Below are positions 45,681-56,899 of a DNA stretch of 64,000 nucleotides, piece after piece. Source of the DNA: Armillaria gallica (Eukaryota > Basidiomycota > Agaricomycetes > Agaricales > Physalacriaceae); contig JBANDB010000001.1 in NCBI GenBank assembly GCA_037576215.1, positions 6,138,001 through 6,202,000 on the forward strand, written 5' to 3'. Positions within the stretch are counted from its first letter, which is position 1. Every line of letters begins with the position of its first letter. The notes beneath the pieces are model-generated. The model worked only from the letters and a program-made list of their open reading frames with translations. It searched no databases and had not been told where the DNA came from. The position numbers were made by a program, and so were the translations under genes.

Positions 45681-46369
45681 GGTGAGCTGAATCCCTTGTG
45701 TCGCCCCGAGTCAGATGAGAATGAGTAAGAGGCCTCGCAGACGAGAATCAAAGAGGTGATAGTCGGGGACGATGATGATAAATCCATGGTCGGTGATGGA
45801 CACGGGTGCATGGATGTGGGAGGGCAGAGGACGTCAAGTGTGTGGTGGTAAATTGGGTCTTCTCAGTTGACGCACATTTGGTTTTGAAATTTGAGGATGG
45901 GTGAATGCGTCTAGTACTGTTAAGCGAGGTCAATGCTAGTGGAAATGAAAACTGACGGAAAAGGACGTACTCGACGGCAAGAGTCTCTCCCTTCGACCTG
46001 TAACATTTTCTCTATGGCTCAGTGTTGGATGGTTGGCGCCATTCTATACTGCGAGAGAGCCAGCCTCGTCTGCGATGACAGGTTGTGCTCCTATAAGGAT
46101 GAGCGGAGCACCGGGTTCGAGAAGATTGATGCGAACTGTGAGGCCATTCGAAGTGAGAGCGAGTTTATGAGGACACAAAAGTCGTGTTCAAGCCAAGGTC
46201 ACACTGTCACCGTCACAACGTTTCCTCTTTCGATCTCGGACGCCGACGCGACTCGTTTTGCCTTCTTGACAAATAGCTCAAACCATGCGACTAACCCAGG
46301 CATCAGTGCTGTTCAGTTGACGGCGAGTGGCGTTCTCATCTATGTGGAGATGCGATCATCTGCTGCGCA
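45681..46369. other. Hydrolase first-exon remnants
   Basis: Repeats 18591-19259 closely. No intact gene. A 150-codon plus-strand frame here is a shadow of repeated non-coding sequence. Confidence 0.4.
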
Positions 46370-47510
46370 CGGCATTGGACCATGACCTTCAAGACGCCCG
46401 GGTCCTATCATCAAAGTTCTCCGACTCTGTACACTGCGCTAAAGGAGAACGCCCAAACTCGGACCCGGGGCTCAGTTGGAAACTTTGTTCACATCAGATC
46501 CTTCTCTTTTCCTCCTACCCGCCTGGTATTATCATTCAATTCAGTTCAGCGCTCCCTTTGTTTCGTGTCTGTCCCTCTATTTATTCACCTTTCCTCAAAC
46601 GAGCATACTCGTCACTGTACTCTGGTGATGTATTGGCCACTGGTGTAATAACCAACAGTGTTGGGCTCGATTCCCCTCTGAAGATTCGTAGAAGGGCAAA
46701 TAATTTTGTTCTTATTCGAGCCAGGCCGTAGAGCTTAGCCTTTTCCCTCTCGGGGAGTGGTTGGCTATCAAGTTCTCTCCCTCTTTGGCACTAGCAGTCT
46801 ATTATTCGTTTGTAGCATAGGAAACCTACGGCGCATCCACTCTGGCCTCCCTTTGGCACTGCGTCGTGGTTTTCTGCTGGGCCATTCAAGCATGATCTAC
46901 GCGACAACTTAGTTGCTCGCTTTTTATTCATGATTCCCACATAACTTAGTCCCATTTGAGCATTACACATCGATCTACCACCTCGTCCTCACTGCTGCGG
47001 GCTCAGCTTTTTAAAAGTGTACGGATAGGGTTCATAGGAAATGATTGCACATAAAACGCATGAGTATGAGCAGCGCAGCGAATATGTTTTTTGGACCCAC
47101 ACCAGTATCTGGAAATTGACGAGAGAAAGCCATTGTGAGAGATTTAGATATAACGTCTATCAGTTCTCTTCCTTCATTTGTGCGACGTGGCTTGTAAGTA
47201 GGAGGTTACATTTTCGACCTCCGCCTAGTAGCTTATTGGAAGATCTCCTCACCTTTTCATCATCGAAAACGTCATGAGGAGAAGGTAGAGCTGTGGTGAG
47301 GTGTTGGCATTGGCAAAAGCTCCCAACTTTCGAACAGGTCTACGACCCTGACAGGTGCATGGGTGAAAGGAGCTTCAGAGAGCTCGACTCGGACTAACGA
47401 GAGCGGCGATATGATGATAAACCACAGACAGGGGTTTCAATTCGAGAACAATATATGCATGTCTGGATGAGAATTACTTGATATCCCAACCTATACGATA
47501 GATAAGATGT
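46370..47510 (+). repeat. tRNA-like repeat block, unit 4 (shortened)
   Basis: One module remains recognisable, with GTGATGTATTGGCCACTGGT near 46624 and a mutated B box GGCTCGATTCC near 46665. The three following modules present in units 2, 3 and 5 are deleted, which accounts for the shorter distance to the DUF6535 gene. No gene seen. Confidence 0.55.
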
Positions 47511-50500
47511 TTACACTTCACCACCACTACTGCTCGCCGCTTCCTTGTTTTTCAATTCTCTATCGCGATGCCACAGGAACTGGCGCCAAAGTGGTGACGG
47601 TAAGCGCACGTTCGTTTGTGGATTGTTCGGACGATCATCCTCGCCTTGGTTGACTCTAACGTCATCCATCCCGTAGTTGGCATCCACACACTCGCCTTGA
47701 ACGAACACCTGGAAAGCCCTCGTGCGACGAGAATAATCTTCCCGATTAACATTTGAAGCAAAGTCTCCAGATACAGTGTCGAGTCTCTCCAGACATTGGT
47801 CCCAGGACTCATGTTTGGGAGATAGGAGTGCAAGGTGTCGAAGAACAGGGCTCGACTTAGTTTCATCTTTGTGCGCAAGGAGAAGAACACAGGCAGTGAA
47901 GAGGGTATGAGGCTCGAAGACGTAGTCTCTGGCCTGCTCAAATATCTCGGAATCCAATCTATCGGGTCCCAACGCAAGAAGAAACGCACGAATGATGGCT
48001 ACTGCGTCGTGGACTTGCATCTTGATGTAATAAGGCTGATCTTCCACTGATACAAATATGCGCTGGGTAACGAAATGTCTAACAGCTTCGTTTCGGAAAA
48101 GGGGAGAGGAGAAAAAATAAAGGGCAAGTTCAGTCGCAGGTGTAAATTGTTGAATATCCTCCTCAAAAGCCGTCTGTGTTTTAAAAAAACACCATTTCCA
48201 TTCATCATCTCTGAAAGCAATTCGGGCCGAGTTTTCAGCTAATTTTGGGGTACACCAGTTCTCGGGAAGGAAGTGAGGGCGACATGATGTGGAAGTGAGT
48301 ACTCGGAGAAAGATGAGTAAAGCGATGCAACAATCTTTAGGACGTGCTGGTCTCCCATTGCCAAAGTCGGGTGACGAGATCATCCTGTACAGCAGCTTTA
48401 AGACGGCATAACGATTCACATCCAAACCAACAGAAGGGATGTGCTTGTCGATGAGCGAAAACTTGTTAACATCCAGATGAAATCCAATGTTGAGCAAAGC
48501 CCGGCTAATGAAAGTGCAGTCGTAACGGAATGGGTGATCACCCGGTTCAGGATGGCCGTAGGAAACCTTGCGCATGTTCCAAAGGGAGGGCGAGCTGGCT
48601 GTTTTGAGGAGAAAACATAACTTGGGATCCTGAGGTGGCTCAGGGAATTCATCGGTGGAAGGAAGATAGTCAATACTATCCTGGTCCCGGATGCTTTGGA
48701 TAGTTTCATGGTTTTGGATGAGGGTCTCAAAAACATATTGGTACAGACATGTACGGATGGCCACAGAAAGAGGGACCGGTTCATCCACTTGTGGTGAAGG
48801 TGACGAGATCTTCCATCCTGTGAATGCTCTCTGAGGGTCAGGTACCAGAGATATCCAGGATGCAATTGTTAAGCCTCCCGAAGGACCAAAGACTAGGGGA
48901 GGGGGAAGAAACGTAGGATGCCAAAAGGATGTAGGAATCTCGTTTAAGAGCAAGGTAACATCAACACTTACACCAAAAGTGTGGAGCTTGTGAAGTATTG
49001 AGACCCATACAATAGGCTGCAGACAAACGTATGGCTTCTCTGTTGAACCATCTTCCTCCGTCAAGGCGATGATGACTCTATCATCCAACGGGGTCCTGTC
49101 CTCAAATTCACTCCCAGTGGTTTCGACCGATTGCAGAGCTGCAAAAGTGCCCGGGGGCAACTTATCTTCTACAGATGGCATGTAAAATGTGAAACCGGGT
49201 GTAGCTGCGAAGCGAAGATATATGCGAATGTAACAGCTCAACTCCCTGGCGATGAAAGGGTCGTCATGCTTGTCATCTTGCAATGACCTTAAAAGCTCCC
49301 GAATAACGGGCCCCAGCACAGATTGTTCCAATCGGGACATTAAAGAGTCCATTGACTGGTGCCTTGCAGGTTGCACCTGTGACTTCAGAGAGTTGACTGA
49401 CCTCAGCGGTAACGCACTGAGTGACTGTACAACAATATTGCGGACGCCAGGGTTGGACGAGATCTCAAACAACCAAGAGAGAGCATATAAATCGATGTCA
49501 TCAGCACTGAGGCCTACAGCTGCATGTTCAGCAGCTCGTAAAGAGTGAACAGGCTGTGTGAGCACCATTCCCGAGGCTTCCTTTGTGTGCCCAATGGCCT
49601 TTTCGGTCTCCGCTTTCCCTACGGGTCCATGATTGAAAAAGCGAGAAATAATCCAGCCATGGAGTCGATTGACATAAGCATATATTGGGAGCATGTACTG
49701 CACCAATGGGGTCCTGTAAGGGCATGATGGATATATGATAGGCAGGAAGTTCGTGATGAAGTATGCAGCAAATGATGTGAATGCAATGGATCCAACAGCA
49801 GATGCGATTGGTACACGTAGAGGGATAAGGAAAAGAACTAATCCTGCAAGAAAGACACCAAGTGATAGGCTCATAAGGATGGGTAGCATCCCGATAATGA
49901 GATCGACACCCCATTGCTCTAGCCCCATGTATCGGAAATGCCGCACACGACATCTATCTCGTGGTGTCCCAGATGGGACCGACATATACTGATGGATCCA
50001 TTGCTTCGTCAAAACAGCGAACAGCGCAGTAGTGAGACTGAGCAATAGGCTGACGAACCAAAGGCCATTCACCCATGAATCGGATTCTGTGGGATGAAAA
50101 TCCGAGGATGGAGTAAGGCCTGAACGGGGAACGTTGTTCACAGAGGAACCGTTGCCTGCCGCACGCTGAACGTTGATCAGCTCGAACAAAAGTGAGGCAG
50201 TGACCACACTGGAGTCGACCTGGAGGCTCTGTGAGGTCTGCACAACAAATGTGGTGACCACTGCAGAGAAAAGACCCGCCTAATCATCGGCATCTATGAA
50301 TGATGGTCGGATAATTTTCGATGTGGCACTCACAAAAACTAGTAGAACATCTAATCCATCTCGCCATCCCTCCACTCTCTCAATATCATATGCGGTACAC
50401 TCCTCCAGATATGTTCTCCATACCCTGGCAGTGGGTCCAAACTCCTCATGCTCCTTATCTTCCAGAAATTTCTCTTCGTAGTTGAATGGATCATTTCCTT

Positions 50501-50776
50501 CACTTGTAATGAGATGTATGGCAATTCCCTGCAATGAATTCACGCACCTTTCACTATATATTCACGATGCTGGATTCCCATCATACCGCGGGTTGATTTT
50601 TGTCGTCGCAGGGAGGAATAGGCCGTCAAATTCTCGACTAGCTGCTGAATTTTATTCTCCAGCTGGGAATCATCTAAGTCATCAGGCATCTCTGTACAGG
50701 TACGATCATTTTGAGCACTGTAAGAGCTTTGTGAGTCTTCATCGTTGGTGTCTTGCACGGCATGAATTGTAGGCAT
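47511..50776 (-). CDS. DUF6535 membrane protein, copy 4 (intact)
   Basis: Exons 50548-50776, 50334-50473 and 47511-50279; introns 50474-50547 (74 nt, GTGCGT donor, TTCAAC branch-like site, GAAG acceptor) and 50280-50333 (54 nt, GTGAGT/GATTAG). Total 3138 nt, 1045 residues, no internal stop. Residues 1-76 acidic with an Arg/Lys end; about 90-125 hold FNYEEKFLEDKE, ARVWRTYLEEC and VLLVF; membrane segments near 124-142, 192-214, 250-277 and 280-307; the remaining 730 residues are soluble, Leu-rich and unrecognised. DUF6535 proteins are frequent in agaricomycetes and have no known function. The first intron's exact ends are inferred from conservation of its donor and of the branch region in all four copies. 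Confidence 0.85.
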
Positions 50777-50869
50777 GGCTTTCGAGGAAAGAGTCAGCTA
50801 GGCGCCGTGATGCCCGGTCACAACCGTTTCTCTACCCGATCAGCTGATGATGCTGCTGTCCTGCCAATG

Positions 50870-51122
50870 CACAGCAGAGGCCAGTTCATTTTAGCTGGTA
50901 AAAAACGAAACCTTAAAAGGTTTTGATTTAGCGAAGCCTTTCTCGGTCCTGAAAAGGCCATCAGTAAAATGGTATGAAAAACTTTTCCCCCTATAGAACA
51001 ATGGACTCGAGGTACCTTTTCGTTTTACATCAGGGAAAACAAGGGCATAAAAACTGAAGCTGAAATCGAAACCATTTAAGGTCCCGATTTAGGCCATTAA
51101 AAATGTACCGGCCTCTGCAGTG
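50870..51122. mobile_element. CACTA-like MITE (253 bp)
   Basis: Left end CACAGCAGAGGCCAGTTCAT, right end in reverse CACTGCAGAGGCCGGTACAT; flanked by ATG on both sides (50867-50869 and 51123-51125). The site occurs once in copy 3 (GCCGATGCAACC). CACTG-type ends with a 3-bp duplication fit the CACTA/EnSpm superfamily. No coding capacity. Confidence 0.75.
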
Positions 51123-51560
51123 ATGCAACCAAGAGCCTCAGATAGTGCTGTAGATATGTATATAGGACTACCTGAAGCCTTTGAGGTTGCGTTGTAGCTG
51201 GACGAACATCGAAGAGGCAGCTCAAGTAGTTCAGTTCGCTGCTGAAAGGGTGGCAAAAGTCATTGCTCTCACGAGCTCAAGCAGTCGCTGACAGGCATAG
51301 AGGTTGATTGCAAAAACCCAAGCTAGACAGTGTATGGTGTACTATCTGTTTATGTACTGCATAGATAGCAAAAAAAAGGGAAAGTTGGGGCAGTGAAGGA
51401 TAGGGGAAAGGAGTAGGGTAAAAGAATCGGGCCATAGGCCGACACGTAACATACGCCCTCCTGGCCAACAAGATTCAGCACTACAAGTGGGTAGGATAGA
51501 ATGGCATAAGATGAAGCTTTTTCAAAGACAATGTAACGTAAGTAAGTGAACATCACAAAA
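51123..51560. other. Spacer upstream of DUF6535 copy 4
   Basis: No gene. Matches 13375-13800 and 24550-24948. Contains GTATATAGGACT near 51157, a TATA-like box conserved in unit 3; no evidence ties it to a transcript. Confidence 0.45.
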
Positions 51561-52437
51561 CTAATTTTCTGCATTCTGCGTGGCAGCATCTTCCTTCTCG
51601 CCGGTCACATCGACATCAGGATCACCCTCCGCATCGTCGTCTCCATTGCCGTTGTTAAATGAGCCCCGGATAAACTGCAGCAGTCACTCTAAGCCTGAGT
51701 CCGAGCTCGAAAGGAAATCAGATAGTTGTCACGGTCGTCCTCCCAAAATAATCCAGCCTACTTGTCCTTGCAATGCTGGATGGCACGATTATTGACCCTT
51801 TCCTGTCTGAGGAATAGGGTGTGACCGAGGAATCAGCTGTCGTCGTACTCACGTTCTGGAACAATGACATAGCCGGGGATTAGGATTGAAGAAGATATGC
51901 ATATCAACCTTGAGCTTGCAAGTGGTGGGAGTGGGATCATCAAGGCGAGTGAGGTGATAGTCGCCAGATGAGTTGTCCTGCTCAGCGAACTTGTCCTCTG
52001 CAGGTCCCGCGTTGTACAAAGCCGCAATGATGGAGTACTCAATGGGTTCCTGGCGAAGCTGGTGCCAGGTGCCAAGGCCTTCGGCATTGTAGGTGTGGCG
52101 GACGAGGTCATTGTGCTCGAGCATGATATATTGTATTGTTGTGAACTTATGGCAGATTATGGCATGATGTTGAACTGTCCGTCAGTTCAGCATAACTCGT
52201 AGTGCGTTTATTATGTTCTTCGCCCTGAGTCTTTCTCATGAGCTTCAGCTACCTGGATGAACGTTGAGTGCACTATAGTACGGCGTGAATATGAGACACT
52301 CGAATAAGTGATAGCAAGACACTTACAGCAAACACCGAACACTGTTCCCCAAGTGATTTCATAAATAGACACTGAATTATGACATCTTGGCATCGCAGAT
52401 GTGGTGCTCGGTGCTCATGCGTGTTTTGTGAGTTGAT
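51561..52437 (-). pseudogene. Unknown small gene X, copy 3
   Basis: Same layout as copies 1 and 2: first exon near 52340-52437 (ATG lost), GTAAGT donor, EAHEKDSGRRT exon, main exon near 51849-52124 (ALYNAGPAEDKFAEQDNSSGDYHLTRLDDPTPT) and acidic C-terminus to TAG 51561-51563. The C-terminal exon has a TGA where copy 1 reads CGT (LE-stop-LLQF), and the FIPKTFQIAG region carries a small deletion. Non-functional in this form. Confidence 0.5.
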
Positions 52438-52642
52438 ATCATCCACAAAGGCTGTCTAATAGGGAACCAATAGGCTATGAAGGGGTCGATGAAATAATCT
52501 CGGAAAGGGAGTCGCACTTTCCAACCAATTGCACCGTCATCTTCTTCGACTCTGGCAGCTGATCAATTCCATAAATACGATGAGAAAATGTGGACCTAAC
52601 TCACCCAATGAATACAGAACAGATTCTCGTCCAGCCCAAGTA
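52438..52642. other. Spacer interrupted by the 4 kb transposon
   Basis: Continues at 56678 in the order seen in units 1 and 2. Confidence 0.6.
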
Positions 52643-53472
52643 GGGTGTAGGACGTCACTTTGTGACAAGCTTTGATGGCAATTAGTATTTTGCCTAAGGC
52701 TCCTGCAACTCAGCACACCTTGGCTCCATATTATAAATTTGAACATATCTTAACCTTATGCATATACCTACAGGGCCTTTTTTTTGTCTGGTCAAAAATC
52801 AGGTCAAAAGACCACAGGTTTGGCTGTTGGGTGGCTGTGCATTTATTACATAATAGCCTTATATGGCAAGCAGGTGCAAAATTCTATTGTCAAGTCTGTC
52901 GAATTCTATCCATTGTCATGCCTCGATTGAAGAAAGGACAAGCTTGCATGGACGGAGAAGGAAGTATGCCGCAGAGAGTCAAGTAGGTAGTCATAAAGTC
53001 GTTGATCTTGTGGAAATTTGGCCGTTTGTGGCGCTCAAAATTCCCACAGTCAGAAATGGCGGATTTGGCCTTAAACATGGGTACCGGCAACTCCCGCCAA
53101 AATTCACGCTCCGAGCGATCTCGATCAGGGCCTAAAATATGTGAGTTTCATGGATGCACCTACTGCAGGTCGAAGGAGGAAGATTCACAAATACTTTTGC
53201 AGAAACATTTTACTCTGGACATAATTTTACATGTTTTCTTTGAGGCAAATTATTTTTTAGACCCCGGTTTACCATAGTTTCATTGCATTTATAGCATTTA
53301 AAATGCCTTTTTTTAAAAAGTGCTCCAAAGAAAACATGTATTTTATTTTACAATGATATTCTGTAATTTTTTCGAAGTGATACAAGGTCTGTGGAAGCCT
53401 GTACAAGGTGCATTTGGATGAGCAGTCCGAAGGCTTTGCAAACATAACCAAACAAACACATCACACAGCTTT

Positions 53473-56416
53473 TTGCACCTTTGTGCACCTTTCAAGCACA
53501 TGGAACACCTCATGGGGCATCGTCCTAACTTTCAAAGGTACTCAGGTACCATCAAACATCGGTCCGCACAGCAAAAATGCCATATTACAAAGATCAATGC
53601 TGCCCATCACACTTCTGATGAAACATCAGCACATGCAGATGGACCCATGCTATCGGGACAGGAGAGTCTAGCTCCGTTGGACCTGACAGAGCTTTCCCAG
53701 GCATGTAAACATGCCGAGAAGTACCAACAGCACCTATATGGTCTTCAGAAGAAGCTCAAACGCAGTTAGAAAAGGGTGGAGACACAAGCAGAGGATTTGG
53801 GCAAGAAGGCTACATACATTGGAGATTTGGAGGATGAGATTTCCCATCTAACAAAGGAATCTGAAGTCATGATGTCCAAGATGACTCTTCAGGCAGAGGG
53901 GAGAGTGGAGGATAGGAAGCAGCTTCACAATCTAAAGGCAAAGATCAAACGGGTTCCAAATCGCATTGCGAATGCTATAAAGACTACTGTTGCTGATGTT
54001 CCTTCTCTCCAGTTGAAGAATAATGGTATTATTCCTGATGACACACGCTCATTAATCAATGATCTTGTTGCTGAAGATGGAGTCAATCCCGAGCATGTTC
54101 TTAGTGTTCTGAATAGAATGGCCAATCACCTTGGAGTCCCTGTTGAAGGGAGTGTTTCAGATCGGAGTACAAGGCAGATTGTACAGGAGGGAGGGGTTGC
54201 AGCAAAGATGCAAGTTGTTCAATGTGTAAAAAATGCAAAAGGTATGTCATATTTATGGCTTATGCAATGAATAGTTATACTCATCTTTCATCCCAGAGCT
54301 AACAATAAGCGGTGATGGCACCACTCACAAAAATAATAATTTGGAATCTCATCATGCAACTGTTATTGATGAGAATAACCACAAGACACAGTTTTTCCTT
54401 GGAATTCAAATGGCAGTCAACCATACGAGTGAGACTCAGCTCGAGGGATGGGTAGATCTAGTTGATGATCTGTACAGTATTTATAAGCATAGCCCTCACT
54501 GTCAAAGTGGAGAAGATGCCAGAGATTTCTGGATTGCAGTCACTGGAATGCATACAGATCATGCAGAGGACCAGAAGAAGCTGTTTCGGCTTTTGCAAAC
54601 ATGGAAACAGAGATGTGAACGTGAGAAGCGTGGGGAGGAAACGATTCTAAAGTCAACACCACATGAACTTCTTGATATTCTATTCAAGGTGTCACAGGAG
54701 GCTATCATCAATGCAGGTGGAATGGCAAGCTGGGAAAATCTTTCCTAGAATGAAAGGAAAACACACCATGATGAAGCCTTTCGCAGGTTTGCCTTTGAAC
54801 TGGGAGAAGCTGAATTCGCAAAATTGGATGACAGTCAGAAGAAGAATATTGATCTCTTGATCTGGGCTGGATGCTGTATGCATAAAGAGATGAATGCATT
54901 CAAAGGAGGATGTACTCATATGTCAAGATGGTGGGAGGAGAATGGCATTTCTGGCCCAATCAAAATGTACAATCGGGACAATGCAGCAGCAGCTGATCTT
55001 GGAGCAGGGACTGCAGCTGCAAAACGTGCAGAAGATCGTACACAGGGTGGGGCAATTAAGGTCTCAAGTCTAGCTGGTGCTGTATTTCGCCACAAGGACT
55101 GGAAGCGTGGTCAGCAAGATACACTCCGGTATTTTTGGGATCTTGAGATGGGTTTTACACTCTGTTTCCCTGATACAAGCAATACCTGCTTTCAATCTCA
55201 TGCTGAGGCATGTGCAATAATTATCACATATCTTGATCTTATCCTCCAATTCTTGGGCTATGTTGAACAAAACAAAGCAAGCCGAACATTGAATCACATG
55301 GAGTGCAATGTTAAACATGGATGTGAGGATAATGCAACCCAACATGAATTTGCGGTCATCACAATCTACTACCAGGCCATTGGGGTTCCCTATATGCGTG
55401 AAATACGTGGTCCTCTTCGAAGTGAAACAAACATGCTTAAATTAGGCCCTCTGCATGAAAAAGTAAAATCCCACCTGCGTAAAATCATTGCTGATCCCAA
55501 CCTGCTCCTCAGCCCAGACATGTCATATGAAACAGGCTCGCTGGATGGGAAATTATGGGAGATGCCAGAGGCTATATATGCTGTTCTCCAGCGCAAGCCC
55601 CAGCTACCTCACCTATCTCCTTTACTGGTTTCATTCTGTACAGGAGCATTAGAGACTTGGGAAAGATTCACTTCTGAATTCTTGGCAGGAGGAGCAATTG
55701 ACACCGCAACTACTGAGCAAATTGAAAGTGCCTGGATGGAATCAACAAATGACTTAAATGAAGGTGCATTTGGCAACTGGCGACAGGCAGCTCGTATCCA
55801 GCCAAATATGTCTTTGAATTACTTCAATGCTCTTCAAATGTATAAGAAAAATGGAGCTTCCAGTTACCTGAAGTCCCTCACATCTGAGGAACATAAAGCA
55901 TTGCGGAAACTTGTCTGTGACCAGGATAGCTCTGGGAACAATCGTGCTATCAAACATACCATGGCTCAGCATATGAAGGATGTTGCTTCCCAGAACACTG
56001 ACAAAGATTGTACTCGTGCTGCCAGGATTGCACATGCAGAAGAAGCGGTTGATGGATGTAATCCTTATCAGACTTCTCAGGCACTTGAGGAAGCATACAA
56101 GATATGGCGTGGTGCAAATGGATACCTCACAGTAGCGGCATTGGATTTGCAGTTGGACTGGCATATAAAGAATGGTAAAAATGGCTCAGGATTGGAGATT
56201 CCGAAGGCTAAATCTGATGCCAAAGGCAGAGGTGATCAAGAATCTAGGTACAGACATCTCCAGGCAGCTATAGCCAAGTATGAAGCAGCAGGGAATTTGG
56301 CAGTAGAGGCTGAACATGCAGGAGCAGAGACAGGGGTTGAAAGCAGCCAAGAAGAGATCATAAATGTTGATGTTGAAGGGCAGGATGACAGTGAAGATGA
56401 GTTTTATTCCAGGTAA
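53473..56416 (+). pseudogene. Transposase-like gene of the 4 kb element, two in-frame stops
   Basis: One 55-nt intron (54242-54296, GTATGT/CCCAG) joins two long frames; the junction gives CVKNAKELTISGDGTTHKN, a motif I recognise from a widespread, poorly annotated agaricomycete family. Later conserved blocks: GMHTDHAEDQKKLF, WAGCCMHKEMNAFKGG, RDNAAAADLG and NDLNEGAFGNWR, ending at TAA or nearby after an acidic tail (EFYSR). The first part is coiled-coil-like (KLKR...EDLGKK...LEDEI). In-frame TAG codons at 53767-53769 and 54746-54748 interrupt it; frame is otherwise kept. The Asp of SGDGT, an Asp of HTDH or RDN, and the Glu of NEGAFG are candidate DDE residues, by inference. The true start is not clear: 53473 is the first codon of the open frame, and CX2C-type residues lie near 53140. 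Confidence 0.65.
54242..54296 (+). other. Intron of the transposase-like gene
   Basis: GTATGT donor, CCCAG acceptor, 55 nt, phase 1; removal changes from one open frame to the other and restores the SGDGTTHKN block directly after NAKEL. Confidence 0.8.
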
Positions 56417-56899
56417 ATTAGTACTACTATATACTTGAACTCATATGGAGCTATATGAGGAGGTAGGACAGTCTATCAATGAGAATTGAAGCAATTAACA
56501 TTGATTTGCCGTCAAAATAGCCGAAAATGGGCTTAGTCAGCTCACATTCTGGAACCGGGTGTTGCCGGTACCCATATTAAACATATGTACTTTCCTTCTA
56601 AAAAAGTAAAAATCTGGGTCAAAAAATCAAACTTCCGGCTTGATATGAAGTGACGTCCTACACTATACATTTTCAGCATTATGCCGACTATTCAGATAGT
56701 CTTGCGTCGTTAGTGAAGGAATGCTTCTACCCCGCTTCAGAGTTCTACCAGCTCCTGACTCTTGGAGTTGCCGGCAAGGATCACCTGAATCTATGAGATG
56801 CTCAGAACACATATCGTTGTACCGAAACCGTCACTCTCGCTTTCTCGATAATCGAGCTGATCAGCTTGTGAATGGTAAGATCTTGTAGGTTTCTAAGGT

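Larger units (their letters stand above)
52643..56677 (+). mobile_element. 4 kb DNA transposon of an unassigned superfamily
   Basis: Units 1 and 2 read CCCAAGTA-ATTATG without interruption (near 14843 and 25932); here 4035 bases lie between. Perfect 16-bp terminal inverted repeats GTGTAGGACGTCACTT are at 52645-52660 and 56648-56663. Two bases (GG) on the left and 14 (TATACATTTTCAGC) on the right lie outside them with no obvious target duplication. A subterminal inverted pair, ATGGGTACCGGCAAC near 53078 and its inverse near 56564, strengthens the structure. It holds one transposase-like gene. Restricted to this unit, so younger than the duplication or lost elsewhere. Confidence 0.85.

Noticed and set aside
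45933..46385. A 150-codon plus-strand ORF
   Set aside because: The same region in other units is broken, and it spans minus-strand hydrolase remnants; no domain.
54690..54749. A 60-nt GT...AG segment (GTGTCA...CCTAG) that would remove the TAG at 54746 as an intron
   Set aside because: The sequence on both sides of the TAG is in one frame and reads through a block that I expect to be continuous in this family (NAGGMASWENLS then NERK); removing it would delete conserved residues. An in-frame nonsense codon is simpler.
53473..56416. Assigning the 4 kb transposon to the KDZ group common in mushrooms
   Set aside because: The SGDGTTHKN and NEGAFG blocks are unlike the KDZ transposase core motifs I know, and no CxC cysteine cluster is evident.
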